DNA of 64,000 bases, from contig JBGUKN010000072.1 in assembly GCA_045114455.1 (NCBI GenBank), positions 1 to 64,000 of the forward strand, in the 5' to 3' direction. Shown here piece after piece: positions 35,918-43,824 of this stretch (positions are counted from its first letter, which is position 1; every line of letters starts with the position of its first letter). The DNA comes from UBA1732 sp045114455. Its GTDB lineage: Bacteria > Verrucomicrobiota > Lentisphaeria > Victivallales > UBA1829. The translations under genes and the position numbers were made by a program. The notes below the pieces were generated by a model. The model worked only from the letters and a program-made list of their open reading frames with translations. It searched no databases and was not told the origin of the DNA.

Positions 35918-37639
35918 ATGAACCCGAAAGTCCGTCGCCTGATTCTTCTTCTCGCAGGAGGCGTTCTCCTGCTCGGAATCTCGTATGCCGCCGATTTTGA
36001 CGGATACTCCAATCCGAACACGGTCCTGATCCAGCGCGGCTACAGGGACCGTCATCCCGACGTGCCCGTCAATCCGAAAAGCGTGCTGGAGGAACAGACG
36101 CCGAAGACGACGCGTGCGTTCGACGGCGGCGTTTCCGTGCTGGATTTCGGGAAGGACGCCTACTGCCACCTCGTCCTGACCTTGAAGGCGGAACAGGAAG
36201 GCAAACTGGAAGTCCTCGTCGGCGAGGTCCTGAAACCGGACGGACGGATCGAGGAGAATCCCGGCGGTTCGCGCATCTGCTACAAAGAGGCGATGAACGT
36301 GAAACCCGGCGAAGCCGGCTACCTGATGAAGTTCCCGCCGCACCGAAACCCGTACGGCGGGATGTCGAGTCCGCAGACGCCCGAGATCGCGCCGTTCCGC
36401 TATGTGGAAATCCGCAATCCGGACGGCGTTGAGGTTGTGAAAGTCGTCCGCATGGCGCATTTCCCGGAATTCGATGATACCGCCTCGGCATTCGAGTGCG
36501 ACGATCCGGATCTTGTGAAAGTCTGGGATTTCTGCAAATACTCGGTGAAGGCGTGCATCCCGTACGGGCTGTACATCGACGGCAACCGCGAACGCCTGCC
36601 CTACGAGGCGGACAGCTACATCACCGCGCTGAGCCATTTCGCCGTGGACGCGAACTACGCCGCCTGCCGCATGTCGATCATATGGTCGCTGGACCATCCC
36701 ACCTGGCCGACCGAATGGCGTCTGCTGATGCCGGAGCTCATGAAAGTCTATCTGCTGTACAGCGGCGACCTCAAGTCCGTGCGCAGCTGGTACGAGCGCC
36801 AGAAACCGCTCCTGCTGTCCGCCTGCCTCGACGAACGCGGTTTGCTGAACTCGAAACGCTACCCGGACGGCATTCGCGACATCGTGGACTGGCCGGAGAA
36901 GGAACGCGACGGCTACGAGATGAAGGAAGTGAACTTCGTGCCGAACGCGTTCCGGCATCTCGCGCTGCTGGACATGGCATATCTGGCGGAACAGACCGGA
37001 CACGCGGACGAGGCGGCGCGATACCGCGCGGAAGCAGAGGCGCTGAACGCGCGTCTGCACGAAATCATGTTCGACGGCACATTGTTTGTTGACTCGCCCG
37101 GCTCGAAACACCATTCGGTTCACGCCCAGATGGCCGCCGTCTGCACCGGAGTCGTCCGCGAGGAGGAAAAAGCGGCGATCGCGGAGTTCCTGAAGGGAAA
37201 AGGCATGGACTGCAGCGTGTACGGCGCGCAATATCTGCTCGACGCGTGTTTCGAGCTCGGACTCGGCGAACACGCCGTGGAGCTTATGACCTCGGACGGC
37301 CTCCGCAGCTGGCGCAATATGCTCCGCGCGGGCGCCACCGTGACCATGGAGGCGTGGGACAACGCCGTAAAGCCGAACCAGGACTGGAATCACTCCTGGG
37401 CCACAGCCCCGGCAAACGTTGTCGCGCGGAGGCTCTTCGGCATCCGTCCGCTGGCCCGGGGATTCACGCAATTCTGCGTGGAACCGGACCTGAGCGTGCT
37501 GAAAAACGGATTCTACCGCCAGCCGACGCCGGTCGGTCCGATCGAGGTGACGGTAAAGGACGGTAAAGTCGCTTCCATAAAATACCCGTTTGGAACCAGG
37601 CTGGTCGCATCCGACCCTTCGAAGGCATTCTTCTTTTAA
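35918..37639 (+). CDS. Exported GH78-like glycoside hydrolase (alpha-L-rhamnosidase family)
   Basis: 573 aa. Signal peptide/TM LILLLAGGVLLLGISYA. A beta-domain (about residues 55-180) comes before an (alpha/alpha)6-barrel: CDDPDLVKVWDFCKYSVKACIPYGLYIDGNRERLPYEADSYITALSHF has the family's conserved DNRERLP-like acidic segment (GNRERLPYEAD), then WPTEWRLLMPEL, DWPEKERDGYE, and TVTMEAWDNAVKPNQDWNHSWATAPANVV, where E and the H-S-W motif are conserved. The C-terminal beta-domain is short. Linked to galK by 23 bases. Shorter than many GH78 enzymes (often 800-1000 aa), so it lacks the extra N-terminal domains. Substrate not certain. Confidence 0.85.
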   Translation: MNPKVRRLILLLAGGVLLLGISYAADFDGYSNPNTVLIQRGYRDRHPDVPVNPKSVLEEQTPKTTRAFDGGVSVLDFGKDAYCHLVLTLKAEQEGKLEVLVGEVLKPDGRIEENPGGSRICYKEAMNVKPGEAGYLMKFPPHRNPYGGMSSPQTPEIAPFRYVEIRNPDGVEVVKVVRMAHFPEFDDTASAFECDDPDLVKVWDFCKYSVKACIPYGLYIDGNRERLPYEADSYITALSHFAVDANYAACRMSIIWSLDHPTWPTEWRLLMPELMKVYLLYSGDLKSVRSWYERQKPLLLSACLDERGLLNSKRYPDGIRDIVDWPEKERDGYEMKEVNFVPNAFRHLALLDMAYLAEQTGHADEAARYRAEAEALNARLHEIMFDGTLFVDSPGSKHHSVHAQMAAVCTGVVREEEKAAIAEFLKGKGMDCSVYGAQYLLDACFELGLGEHAVELMTSDGLRSWRNMLRAGATVTMEAWDNAVKPNQDWNHSWATAPANVVARRLFGIRPLARGFTQFCVEPDLSVLKNGFYRQPTPVGPIEVTVKDGKVASIKYPFGTRLVASDPSKAFFF

Positions 37640-37662
37640 CGCCACCTGCCGTCACGCCGACA

Positions 37663-37709
37663 GCCGGACGCATAGACGAAAAGCGTCCGGCCCACAGGGA
37701 GCCGGACGC
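37663..37709 (-). terminator. Alternating hairpin arms ending the minus-strand lipoprotein gene
   Basis: GCCGGACGC (37663-37671), GCGTCCGGC (37683-37691) and GCCGGACGC (37701-37709) are perfect 9-bp arms. The middle one can pair with either neighbour. On the minus strand the 37709-37683 hairpin is followed by TTTT (37682-37679), a plausible terminator for the gene at 37738; in the plus direction there is no T-run after it. Confidence 0.6.
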
Positions 37710-37737
37710 GAGTATTTCAGCTTATGTCAGGACTGGA

Positions 37738-38367
37738 TCAGTCGTTCCAGATCCAGAGCCAGTGAAGCTCGCCCGGATTGTCGTCGCCGATCGGAAGCCT
37801 GTGCGTCTTGAACGGGAAGAAGCAGATGACCCAGTTGTTGAAGGAGGATTCCGCCTTCGCACCGTCGACGATCTGGACCGGTTCGTTGGTCTTGGCATCG
37901 ACGATGTTGAAGAAGAAGCGGCCCCAGGCGGTACGGTGGAGACGCATCAGGATCGGGATCTCGGGGATCACGATGGAGAGGTTCGCCCACGGGATCGGGA
38001 TCGGGAGGGACGGGATGCCGAGGAGGAACTTGTCCATGTCGGTGGCGAGCACGCTGCTGGTGGCCTTGAAGATATAATCGGCGTCGCCGGCTTCCTTCAC
38101 CACGACGATGCCGTAGCGGGCGAGGTGCAGCTCAATGTAGGCCATAAGGAACTCCTTGTCGACCTGTGGAGCGAGGTTCGAGTAGTCCATGTTGACCTTT
38201 TTACCTGCATAGGCATCGAAGTCGATGGAGGAAATGCCGCGTTCGATAACCGCGCTGAGGAGCATTTCTTCCACGGAATTGCGCGCGGTGTTCGTGGTGG
38301 CTGGGGTGGAACAGGCCGTGCAGACGAGTGCCGCGGCCGCCGCAAAAAGAAGGAACAAGTGTTTCAT
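37738..38367 (-). CDS. Lipoprotein of unknown function
   Basis: 209 aa starting MKHLFLLFAAAAALVCTACS, with a lipobox TAC-S so it is predicted to be lipidated. The start is the signal-peptide Met, with GGAGAG upstream, not the longer open frame. The mature part has LLSAVIERGISSIDFDAYAGKKVNMDYSNL...KEFLMAYIELHLARYGIVVVKEAGDADYIFKATSSV, an alpha/beta pattern seen in outer-membrane lipoproteins of the CsgG/LptE-like size class, but I name no family. It has its own promoter and terminator. Confidence 0.75.
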   Translation of the reverse strand: MKHLFLLFAAAAALVCTACSTPATTNTARNSVEEMLLSAVIERGISSIDFDAYAGKKVNMDYSNLAPQVDKEFLMAYIELHLARYGIVVVKEAGDADYIFKATSSVLATDMDKFLLGIPSLPIPIPWANLSIVIPEIPILMRLHRTAWGRFFFNIVDAKTNEPVQIVDGAKAESSFNNWVICFFPFKTHRLPIGDDNPGELHWLWIWND

Positions 38368-38495
38368 ACCTGGTCTCTCCGGAATGTCTGCCGACATTCC
38401 CGTGTTTTTTTGTTTTATGGACAAATATTTGTGTGTGCGTAGAGCAGACCTGCGGCGGGGAGATGGTACGATTCCTCCGACAGTTCCGAAGAGAT

Positions 38496-38523
38496 ACTAT
38501 AGCATATTTTTTCTCTAAAACAA
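38496..38523 (-). promoter_or_regulatory. Promoter of the lipoprotein gene
   Basis: Minus strand TTGTTT (38523-38518), 16-bp spacer, TATAGT (38501-38496). Confidence 0.65.
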
Positions 38524-38584
38524 TCCGCAACGGATAAAAAAAGACAAGAAAATGGAAAAAAAGGCAAAAAAGCAGGTATCCGGT

Positions 38585-38613
38585 TTGAAATGACGCCGGA
38601 TGTATGCTATATT
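38585..38613 (+). promoter_or_regulatory. Promoter of the rpmH-rnpA-yidD-yidC-jag operon
   Basis: TTGAAA (38585-38590), 17-bp spacer, TATATT (38608-38613), an almost perfect consensus. Confidence 0.8.
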
Positions 38614-38720
38614 AGATGGATTACACCATATACAAAACGAACGAAAAACAACTATCCGCAACCCCCTGAGAGGAACAGCCGGAGCACACTTTTTCGCGGC
38701 TCCGGGAACAAGGTGAAACT

Positions 38721-38858
38721 ATGAAAAGAACGTATCAGCCTTCCGTCATTAAACGCGCCCGCAAATATGGATTCCGTGCCAGAATGGCCACCAAAGGCGG
38801 TCGCCAGGTCCTTGCCAGAAGAAGAGCGAAAGGCCGCAAACGCCTGACCGTCATCTGA
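38721..38858 (+). CDS. rpmH: 50S ribosomal protein L34
   Basis: 45 aa, MKRTYQPSVIKRARKYGFRARMATKGGRQVLARRRAKGRKRLTVI read directly from the sequence; every hallmark residue of L34 is present. Too short for most gene finders. GGTG sits before the ATG. First gene of the operon. Confidence 0.97.
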   Translation: MKRTYQPSVIKRARKYGFRARMATKGGRQVLARRRAKGRKRLTVI

Positions 38859-38872
38859 GAAAGGATCGCGCC

Positions 38873-39277
38873 GTGGAAAATGAGCGCAGGGGCCTGAGGA
38901 AGCAGGAAAAACTGCGCACCCGAAAGGATTTCGATGCGCTCAAGGAACACGGGAAAGCCTGCCGGGATCCGTTCTTTACGGTCCTGGTCCGGGCAACGGA
39001 GCCGGACGATCCGGTTCAGAACACACGGTACGGCGTCATATGCAGCCGAAAACTGCATCATTCGGCCGTCGTCAGGAACCGGGCAAGGCGTCTGATTACC
39101 GAAACGTTCCGGCTGAGCAAGGAGGTCATCCTGCCATGCAGCATCCTGATCATCCCGCGCCGGGCCATCTTCGGCGCAAAACAGCAGGAAGTGCAGGCGC
39201 ATCTGCTCCGGACGCTGAAAAAAGCCGGGCTGATCCGGGAAACACGGATCGCCGCCACGCCGTCCGCGAATTCGTGA
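38873..39277 (+). CDS. rnpA: Ribonuclease P protein component
   Basis: 134 aa. RKQEKLRTRKDFDALKEHGKACRDPFFTVLV and the RNA-binding signature SRKLHHSAVVRNRARRLITETFRL are clear. It joins RNase P RNA to mature tRNA 5' ends. The RNA gene is not in the window. It ends in GTGA, sharing bases with the GTG start of yidD. Confidence 0.95.
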   Translation: MENERRGLRKQEKLRTRKDFDALKEHGKACRDPFFTVLVRATEPDDPVQNTRYGVICSRKLHHSAVVRNRARRLITETFRLSKEVILPCSILIIPRRAIFGAKQQEVQAHLLRTLKKAGLIRETRIAATPSANS

Positions 39278-39501
39278 TTCTTCCCATCCGCGCATACCGC
39301 CGCTGGATCACCCCTCTGTTTCCCCCGTGCTGCCGTTTCACGCCGACCTGCTCCCAGTACGCGATCGACGCCATCCGGATTCATGGACTCCTGCGAGGTT
39401 TCGCGTTGAGTTCATGGCGGATTCTCCGATGCAATCCCTGGTCCCCGGGCGGATATGACCCAGTTCCCCCGAAACGCCGTCCAGGAAGGAATAACGAGTG
39501 A
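39274..39501 (+). CDS. yidD: Membrane protein insertion efficiency factor YidD
   Basis: 75 aa starting at GTG (MILPIRAYRRWITPLFPPCCRFTPTCSQYAIDAIRIHGLLRGFALSSWRILRCNPWSPGGYDPVP). The CRFxPTCSxYA and RCNPWxxGGxDPVP motifs are definitive. The frame is open upstream through rnpA, but the conserved N-terminus begins at the GTG, which overlaps rnpA by four bases. It overlaps yidC by four bases too. Confidence 0.95.
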   Translation: MILPIRAYRRWITPLFPPCCRFTPTCSQYAIDAIRIHGLLRGFALSSWRILRCNPWSPGGYDPVPPKRRPGRNNE

Positions 39502-41333
39502 ACTTCAAATACGACAAAGACACTGTCATCATCGTGGTGGTCGGCTGCCTGCTCATGGGCGGCTGGCTGCTCTATATGCCGAAATATCAGGCGAAGCGCA
39601 CCGCGGAATATCAGAAAATGCTGCAGACCACGCAGCAGAATGTTCCCGCGCAGCAGACGGAAGCGGGCGCAAGTTCAACCTCTGCTCAACAGGCGGTCAT
39701 CCCGGATGCCAATGCCGGACAGACGCTTCAGCCCGCTTCGGAAACTGCCGCCGAAAGCATCCATGCACTGAAAGAAACGAAGACCGTCGTCCTTGAAAAC
39801 AGCCTTTTCAGCGTGACGGTCGACGGCCTGACCGGTTCGATCTCCAGCGCCAGGCTGCTGGATCCCCGGTACAAACTGAAAGACTCCGGCGACGCCATCG
39901 AACTTTTCCGAGAGGGCGCGTATCGCACGTTCGAACTGAAGGCAAACCCGGCGCTCATCCCCATTTCGCTGGACGTCCGTGAAAACGGCCCGCTCTCCGC
40001 GGAAGTCGTCCGCACGTTCTCCAACGGCCTGAAGCTCGTCCAGACATTCACCCTGCCGGAAGACGATTATCTCGTCTCCTGCAAATTTGCCTGGTCCAAT
40101 CCGGCTTCCGCCGCGATCACGGTCGACGGTCTCGGCGTCCGCCTCGCCGGTCTGCCGCAGGTCAAGGACCTCACCGGAGACAAGGTCTACAGCGAACGCC
40201 TGAATGTCGACTACTGCAAGGTCGGGAGCAGCATGTGCGACTCCGCCGATCCGCAGGTCAAATCCCAGGAGAAATTCGACAAAAAGACCACCTGCGAATC
40301 ACCGGTCGCCTGGATCGGCTCCTCCAACAAGTATTTCGCCTCGCTCCTCTTCGCCGACGAGGCAAGACCCTTTGCGTCCGTGAACGGCGAACGCATCTGG
40401 AGGTTCCCGGCCGGCAGCAACAACGAAAAAGACCTTTACGCCGTTCCCTCCATGACAGGCAATTTCGGAACCGTCTCGTTCGCGCCCGGCACGGAATCCG
40501 TGAGTTTCGCATTGAAGACCTACTGCGGACCGAAGGAAATGTCCCGCATCCGCGCGCTCGGCTCCTCCGTCATGGGCATGATGCACATTTCATATTACTC
40601 GTGGTTCGAATTCATCGCCCGTCCCATGGTCCTGCTCCTGAACTGGCTGAAGGGCCTTTGCGGCTCCTACGGAATCGCGATCATTCTGCTCACGCTCATC
40701 GTCCGCATCCTCTTCTGGCCGGTCACGCAAAAAGCCAACAGCTCCATGCGCCGCATGCAGAAGCTCCAGCCGAAGATCAAGGAGCTCCAGGAGAAGTACA
40801 AGGAAACTCCGATGGACACCCCGGACGACACAGCCCGCAAAAAAGCCGAGCTCAACCAGAAGATGATGGAGCTCTACCGCGTCGAAAAGGTCAATCCCGT
40901 CGGCGGTTGTCTCCCCATCCTTCTGCAGATCCCCGTCTTCATCGCGCTGTATTCCGCGCTGGATTCCGCCGTCGAACTCCGCAATGTGCCGTTCCTGTGG
41001 TGTACGGACCTCTCCAGGCCCGACCTCGTCGGCCCGACGCTCCCGTTCGCCCTGCCCTTCATCGGCCAGGTCGGTTTCCATCCGCTCGTGATCGCGATGA
41101 CCGCGCTCATGGTCCTGCAGCAGAAGATGACGCCCTCCGCGGCCGACTCCACGCAGCAGAAAATGATGATGATCATGCCGATCGTCATGCTTTTCATGTT
41201 CTACAACCTTCCGTCCGGCCTGACGCTTTACTGGACGGTCAGTCAAATATTCAGCATCCTTCAAATGAAATACGGGCAAATCGCCGCGAAGCGGGATGAA
41301 GCGCGTCAGACAAGTAAACCGCAAAAGGCATAA
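39498..41333 (+). CDS. yidC: Membrane protein insertase YidC
   Basis: 611 aa, with GTG start. Inserts and folds inner-membrane proteins. N-terminal TM, then a large periplasmic beta-domain (about residues 90-355, VVLENSLFSVTVDGLTGSISSARLLD), then the conserved five-TM insertase core: SWFEFIARPMVLLLNWLKGLCGSYGIAIILLTLIVRILFWPVTQKANSSMRRMQKLQPKIKELQEKY, and PVGGCLPILLQIPVFIALYSALDSAVELRN. This is the Gram-negative long form. Translation is probably coupled to yidD. Confidence 0.96.
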   Translation: MNFKYDKDTVIIVVVGCLLMGGWLLYMPKYQAKRTAEYQKMLQTTQQNVPAQQTEAGASSTSAQQAVIPDANAGQTLQPASETAAESIHALKETKTVVLENSLFSVTVDGLTGSISSARLLDPRYKLKDSGDAIELFREGAYRTFELKANPALIPISLDVRENGPLSAEVVRTFSNGLKLVQTFTLPEDDYLVSCKFAWSNPASAAITVDGLGVRLAGLPQVKDLTGDKVYSERLNVDYCKVGSSMCDSADPQVKSQEKFDKKTTCESPVAWIGSSNKYFASLLFADEARPFASVNGERIWRFPAGSNNEKDLYAVPSMTGNFGTVSFAPGTESVSFALKTYCGPKEMSRIRALGSSVMGMMHISYYSWFEFIARPMVLLLNWLKGLCGSYGIAIILLTLIVRILFWPVTQKANSSMRRMQKLQPKIKELQEKYKETPMDTPDDTARKKAELNQKMMELYRVEKVNPVGGCLPILLQIPVFIALYSALDSAVELRNVPFLWCTDLSRPDLVGPTLPFALPFIGQVGFHPLVIAMTALMVLQQKMTPSAADSTQQKMMMIMPIVMLFMFYNLPSGLTLYWTVSQIFSILQMKYGQIAAKRDEARQTSKPQKA

Positions 41334-41359
41334 AAACGCCCGAAACCCCGGAGAACACA

Positions 41360-42199
41360 ATGGAACTTGAAGAAACCGCCGCGGCCGGCAACCAGGCCAT
41401 GGAAAATGCAGATGCGGCAGCAGAAACCGCAAAAGAAACAGTAACGACCGATGAGATCAAGGCCGTCCCGATGGAAGACGGCGCCGCCGAAACCAACAAC
41501 GGCGGATTTGACAGAATCGACAAGGAAGAAGCAGCTCCGCAGCCGCGCGGCGAACGTCCGCGCAGAACGCCCCCGCCGGTCAAGCCCGCCTCGGCGGAGT
41601 CCATGGAGGAAGCGAAGAGCGTCCTCGCCCATATGTTCGATTTCCTCGGTATCGACGCCAACGTCCGCGTGGAAAATAAACCGCGCTCCGTCAACCTCTA
41701 CGTCTCCACCGACGACCCAGGCCGCGTGATCGGACATCACGGCAAGACGCTTGAAAACCTTCAGCTCATCGTGAACCGCATCATGCAGAAGACCGATTCG
41801 GAATTCCCGAAACTCTATATCGACATGGACGGCTCCCGCGAACGCCGTGCAGAACGCCGCGCGGAACGCGCCGAACGTCCTGAACACGGCGGCGAACGCC
41901 GCATGGAACGCGGCGAACGCTCCGGCCGCAGAGAATTCCGCGGCGAACGCAGAGACCGTTTCGACGGCGGCCGCAGATCGTCATTCTCCCATGACGACGT
42001 CCTGCGCCAGCAGGCTCTTGACGCAGCGAAGGAAGTCCACCAGTGGGGCGCCCCGAAGACACTTCCTCCGATGAATTCGCATGACCGCCGGATCGTCCAC
42101 ATCACGCTGGAAAGCGATCCCGCTCTGACGACCAACAGCATCGGCGACGGGGAAAACCGTTCCGTCGTGATCGCGCTGAAGGAAGAAGTCAACGCCTGA
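41360..42199 (+). CDS. jag: Jag/SpoIIIJ-associated RNA-binding protein (KH + R3H)
   Basis: 279 aa. The acidic, low-complexity N-terminus (about 75 aa) replaces the usual Jag-N domain. KH region: VNLYVSTDDPGRVIGHHGKTLENLQLIVNRIMQ, with GHHGKTL as the GxxG loop. A 60-residue Arg/Glu-rich linker (RERRAERRAERAERPEHGGERRMERGERSGRREFRGERRD) follows, then the R3H domain LPPMNSHDRRIVHITLESDPALTTNSIGDGENRSVVIAL. The operon position after yidC is canonical. The role is thought to be RNA binding in envelope biogenesis. Confidence 0.92.
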   Translation: MELEETAAAGNQAMENADAAAETAKETVTTDEIKAVPMEDGAAETNNGGFDRIDKEEAAPQPRGERPRRTPPPVKPASAESMEEAKSVLAHMFDFLGIDANVRVENKPRSVNLYVSTDDPGRVIGHHGKTLENLQLIVNRIMQKTDSEFPKLYIDMDGSRERRAERRAERAERPEHGGERRMERGERSGRREFRGERRDRFDGGRRSSFSHDDVLRQQALDAAKEVHQWGAPKTLPPMNSHDRRIVHITLESDPALTTNSIGDGENRSVVIALKEEVNA

Positions 42200-42243
42200 A
42201 TTCGATTCGCTTCTTTTTCGAAGCGATCAAACTGATTCAGGTT

Positions 42244-42275
42244 AAACCGCCGTATCGGAAAACGGCGGTTTTTTT
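42244..42275 (+). terminator. Intrinsic terminator of the rpmH-jag operon
   Basis: AAACCGCCGT (42244-42253) pairs perfectly with ACGGCGGTTT (42262-42271) over an 8-base loop, continuing in seven T. Confidence 0.9.
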
Positions 42276-42526
42276 GTATTCCGGAATACTTTTTTCTTCA
42301 AGTTGAAACACGGGATGAAAGCTTTGCAATAGTAATCCTGAAAGAAGCCAAATCCTGAAAAAACAAGCGTCTTAACACGTTCATATATATAGCATTAAGA
42401 AATCTCAGGAAAGAAAAACAAAAATAGAAAAAACTCAATTCAAAAAAACTTCCGAGAAAAAAAGCCGCTTCGTTATCCGAAAAAACAAAAAAATCAAAAA
42501 AAAAACATGCCAACGCAAAAAAAAAG

Positions 42527-42554
42527 TTGATTTTTCCCTGTTGGGGGCTATATT
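42527..42554 (+). promoter_or_regulatory. Promoter of the exopolysaccharide locus
   Basis: TTGATT (42527-42532), 16-bp spacer, TATATT (42549-42554); 60 bases before the STAS-gene ATG. Confidence 0.75.
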
Positions 42555-42613
42555 ATACTAAATATTGTCTCCACACGGGGAGACGGAAACTGCTAATCAG
42601 GAAGAAAACATCC

Positions 42614-42952
42614 ATGGAAATTTCCAACTTTGAAAACGACGGGATAGAAATCATCCAGATCAAAGGGCATCTTTCTGCAGAAAATGCGGAAACTCTCCGG
42701 TCCAAATTTCTCGAACTGTTCGCCACCCAGCGGAAATTCGTGTTTGATCTTTCCGAGATGGAAAATCTGGACAGCACGGGGCTTGGAGCTCTGGTCTTCT
42801 GTCTGAAAAGCTGTACGGAATTCAACGGAACATTGATTCTGGCGAATTTAACGCAGCGTGCAAGAATGATTTTTGAGATCACGAAGGCGTACCGCATTTT
42901 TGATATTTACGACGAGCTTGACGAGGCGATCAAGGCAGCCCGCGAAGCATAA
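42614..42952 (+). CDS. STAS-domain protein (anti-sigma factor antagonist type)
   Basis: 112 aa, a single STAS fold. MEISNFENDGIEIIQIKGHLSAENAETLRSKFLELF and FDLSEMENLDSTGLGALVFCLKSC carry the phosphorylation-site Ser (residue 54, DSTGLG) of SpoIIAA/RsbV-type antagonists. CAGGAAG precedes this ATG. No HPK or RsbW-like anti-sigma kinase and no sigma factor gene is adjacent; instead it opens the exopolysaccharide locus, as STAS proteins do in some polysaccharide clusters. It may tune EPS production, which is inference. Confidence 0.85.
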   Translation: MEISNFENDGIEIIQIKGHLSAENAETLRSKFLELFATQRKFVFDLSEMENLDSTGLGALVFCLKSCTEFNGTLILANLTQRARMIFEITKAYRIFDIYDELDEAIKAAREA

Positions 42953-43025
42953 CCCCCGGCGGACGCGTCCGCACAAAAAGAAACCGCATAGGAGATGTGG
43001 GGATTTTGAACTTGGAGGCTGAACA

Positions 43026-43823
43026 ATGAGGCAGAACCGCCCGGAATCAGCAAGACAGGCACCCCAGGCCATGAAGCGGGATGAACAAACATCCGGCTTC
43101 GGTGCGTCTTTCCTGCAAGGCGACATTCCGTTTCTTGCCGGAACGAAGTCTCCCTGTGCCAAACGATATGCGCTTATTCGCACGCGCAGCAAAAAGCTTT
43201 TCAAATTTCTTTCCATCGGTTGCAATCGCGTTTTCAAGCGCTGGATGGATATCTGCGGCAGTTTGACGGCAATAACCCTGTTGTCCCCTGTTTTCGTCTT
43301 CGTCGCAATCTGGCTCAAACTCGATTCGCCCGGTCCGCTCATCTACCGCCAGATCAGAGTCGGCCAATACGGACGCCCGTTCTATTTCTACAAGTTCCGC
43401 TCCATGTACATTGACTCCGACGCCCGTCGACTCGCGCTGGAAAAGGAGAACGAGTCCAAAGACGGCGTGATTTTCAAGATGAAAAACGATCCCCGGATCA
43501 CAAGATGCGGTCGCTTTATCCGCAAATACAGCATCGACGAAACGCCGCAATTCTTCAATGTCCTTCTTGGTGACATGAGTCTGGTCGGCCCCCGGCCGCC
43601 GCTCCCCTCGGAAGTGGCACAATACACCCTTGACGATCGGAAACGCCTGGATATTCTGCCGGGAATCACCTGTATTTGGCAGATTTCCGGGCGCAGCGAC
43701 ATCCCGTTCCGGGAACAGGTCGTCCTTGACAGGGAATACATCCGCGGGCAGGGCTTCTGGAAAGACGTCCTGATCCTGTTCAAGACGATTCCCGCGGTGA
43801 TATCGGGAAAAGGAGCGTACTGA
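43026..43823 (+). CDS. Polyprenyl-phosphate phosphoglycosyl transferase (exopolysaccharide initiation)
   Basis: 265 aa. Transfers a sugar 1-phosphate from an NDP-sugar to the lipid carrier, the first step of EPS assembly. Core of the monotopic PGT family (WbaP/ExoY/PssY-like): KRWMDICGSLTAITLLSPVFVFVAIWLKLDSPGPLIYRQIRVGQYGRPFYFYKFRSM, then RCGRFIRKYSIDETPQFFNVLLGDMSLVGPRPPLPSEV (catalytic Asp-Glu and GDMSLVGPRP) and LPGITCIWQISGRSDIPFREQVVLDREYI. About 70 N-terminal residues without TM replace the larger multi-TM domain of WbaP. It lies 73 bases after the STAS gene and ends one base before the hybrid gene. Confidence 0.93.
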   Translation: MRQNRPESARQAPQAMKRDEQTSGFGASFLQGDIPFLAGTKSPCAKRYALIRTRSKKLFKFLSIGCNRVFKRWMDICGSLTAITLLSPVFVFVAIWLKLDSPGPLIYRQIRVGQYGRPFYFYKFRSMYIDSDARRLALEKENESKDGVIFKMKNDPRITRCGRFIRKYSIDETPQFFNVLLGDMSLVGPRPPLPSEVAQYTLDDRKRLDILPGITCIWQISGRSDIPFREQVVLDREYIRGQGFWKDVLILFKTIPAVISGKGAY

Positions 43824-43824
43824 C

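Larger units (their letters stand above)
38368..38720. other. 353-base divergent intergenic region, lipoprotein / rpmH
   Basis: Contains the promoter for the lipoprotein (38496-38523, minus) and for rpmH (38585-38613, plus), with an A-rich stretch between. The rpmH leader is about 100 bases. No DnaA-box cluster seen. Confidence 0.8.
42200..42613. other. 414-base AT-rich gap before the exopolysaccharide locus
   Basis: Holds the jag terminator (42244-42275), about 250 bases of A-rich sequence without any credible gene, and the STAS-gene promoter (42527-42554). The GC content falls abruptly here relative to the left side. Confidence 0.8.

Noticed and set aside
38520..38720. Chromosome origin near rpmH
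   Set aside because: rpmH is often beside dnaA, and the region is A-rich, but no DnaA-box cluster and no dnaA or dnaN were seen.
42298..42513. 71-codon Phe-rich frame on the minus strand
   Set aside because: Arises from poly-A stretches on the plus strand; no ribosome site and no recognisable domain.
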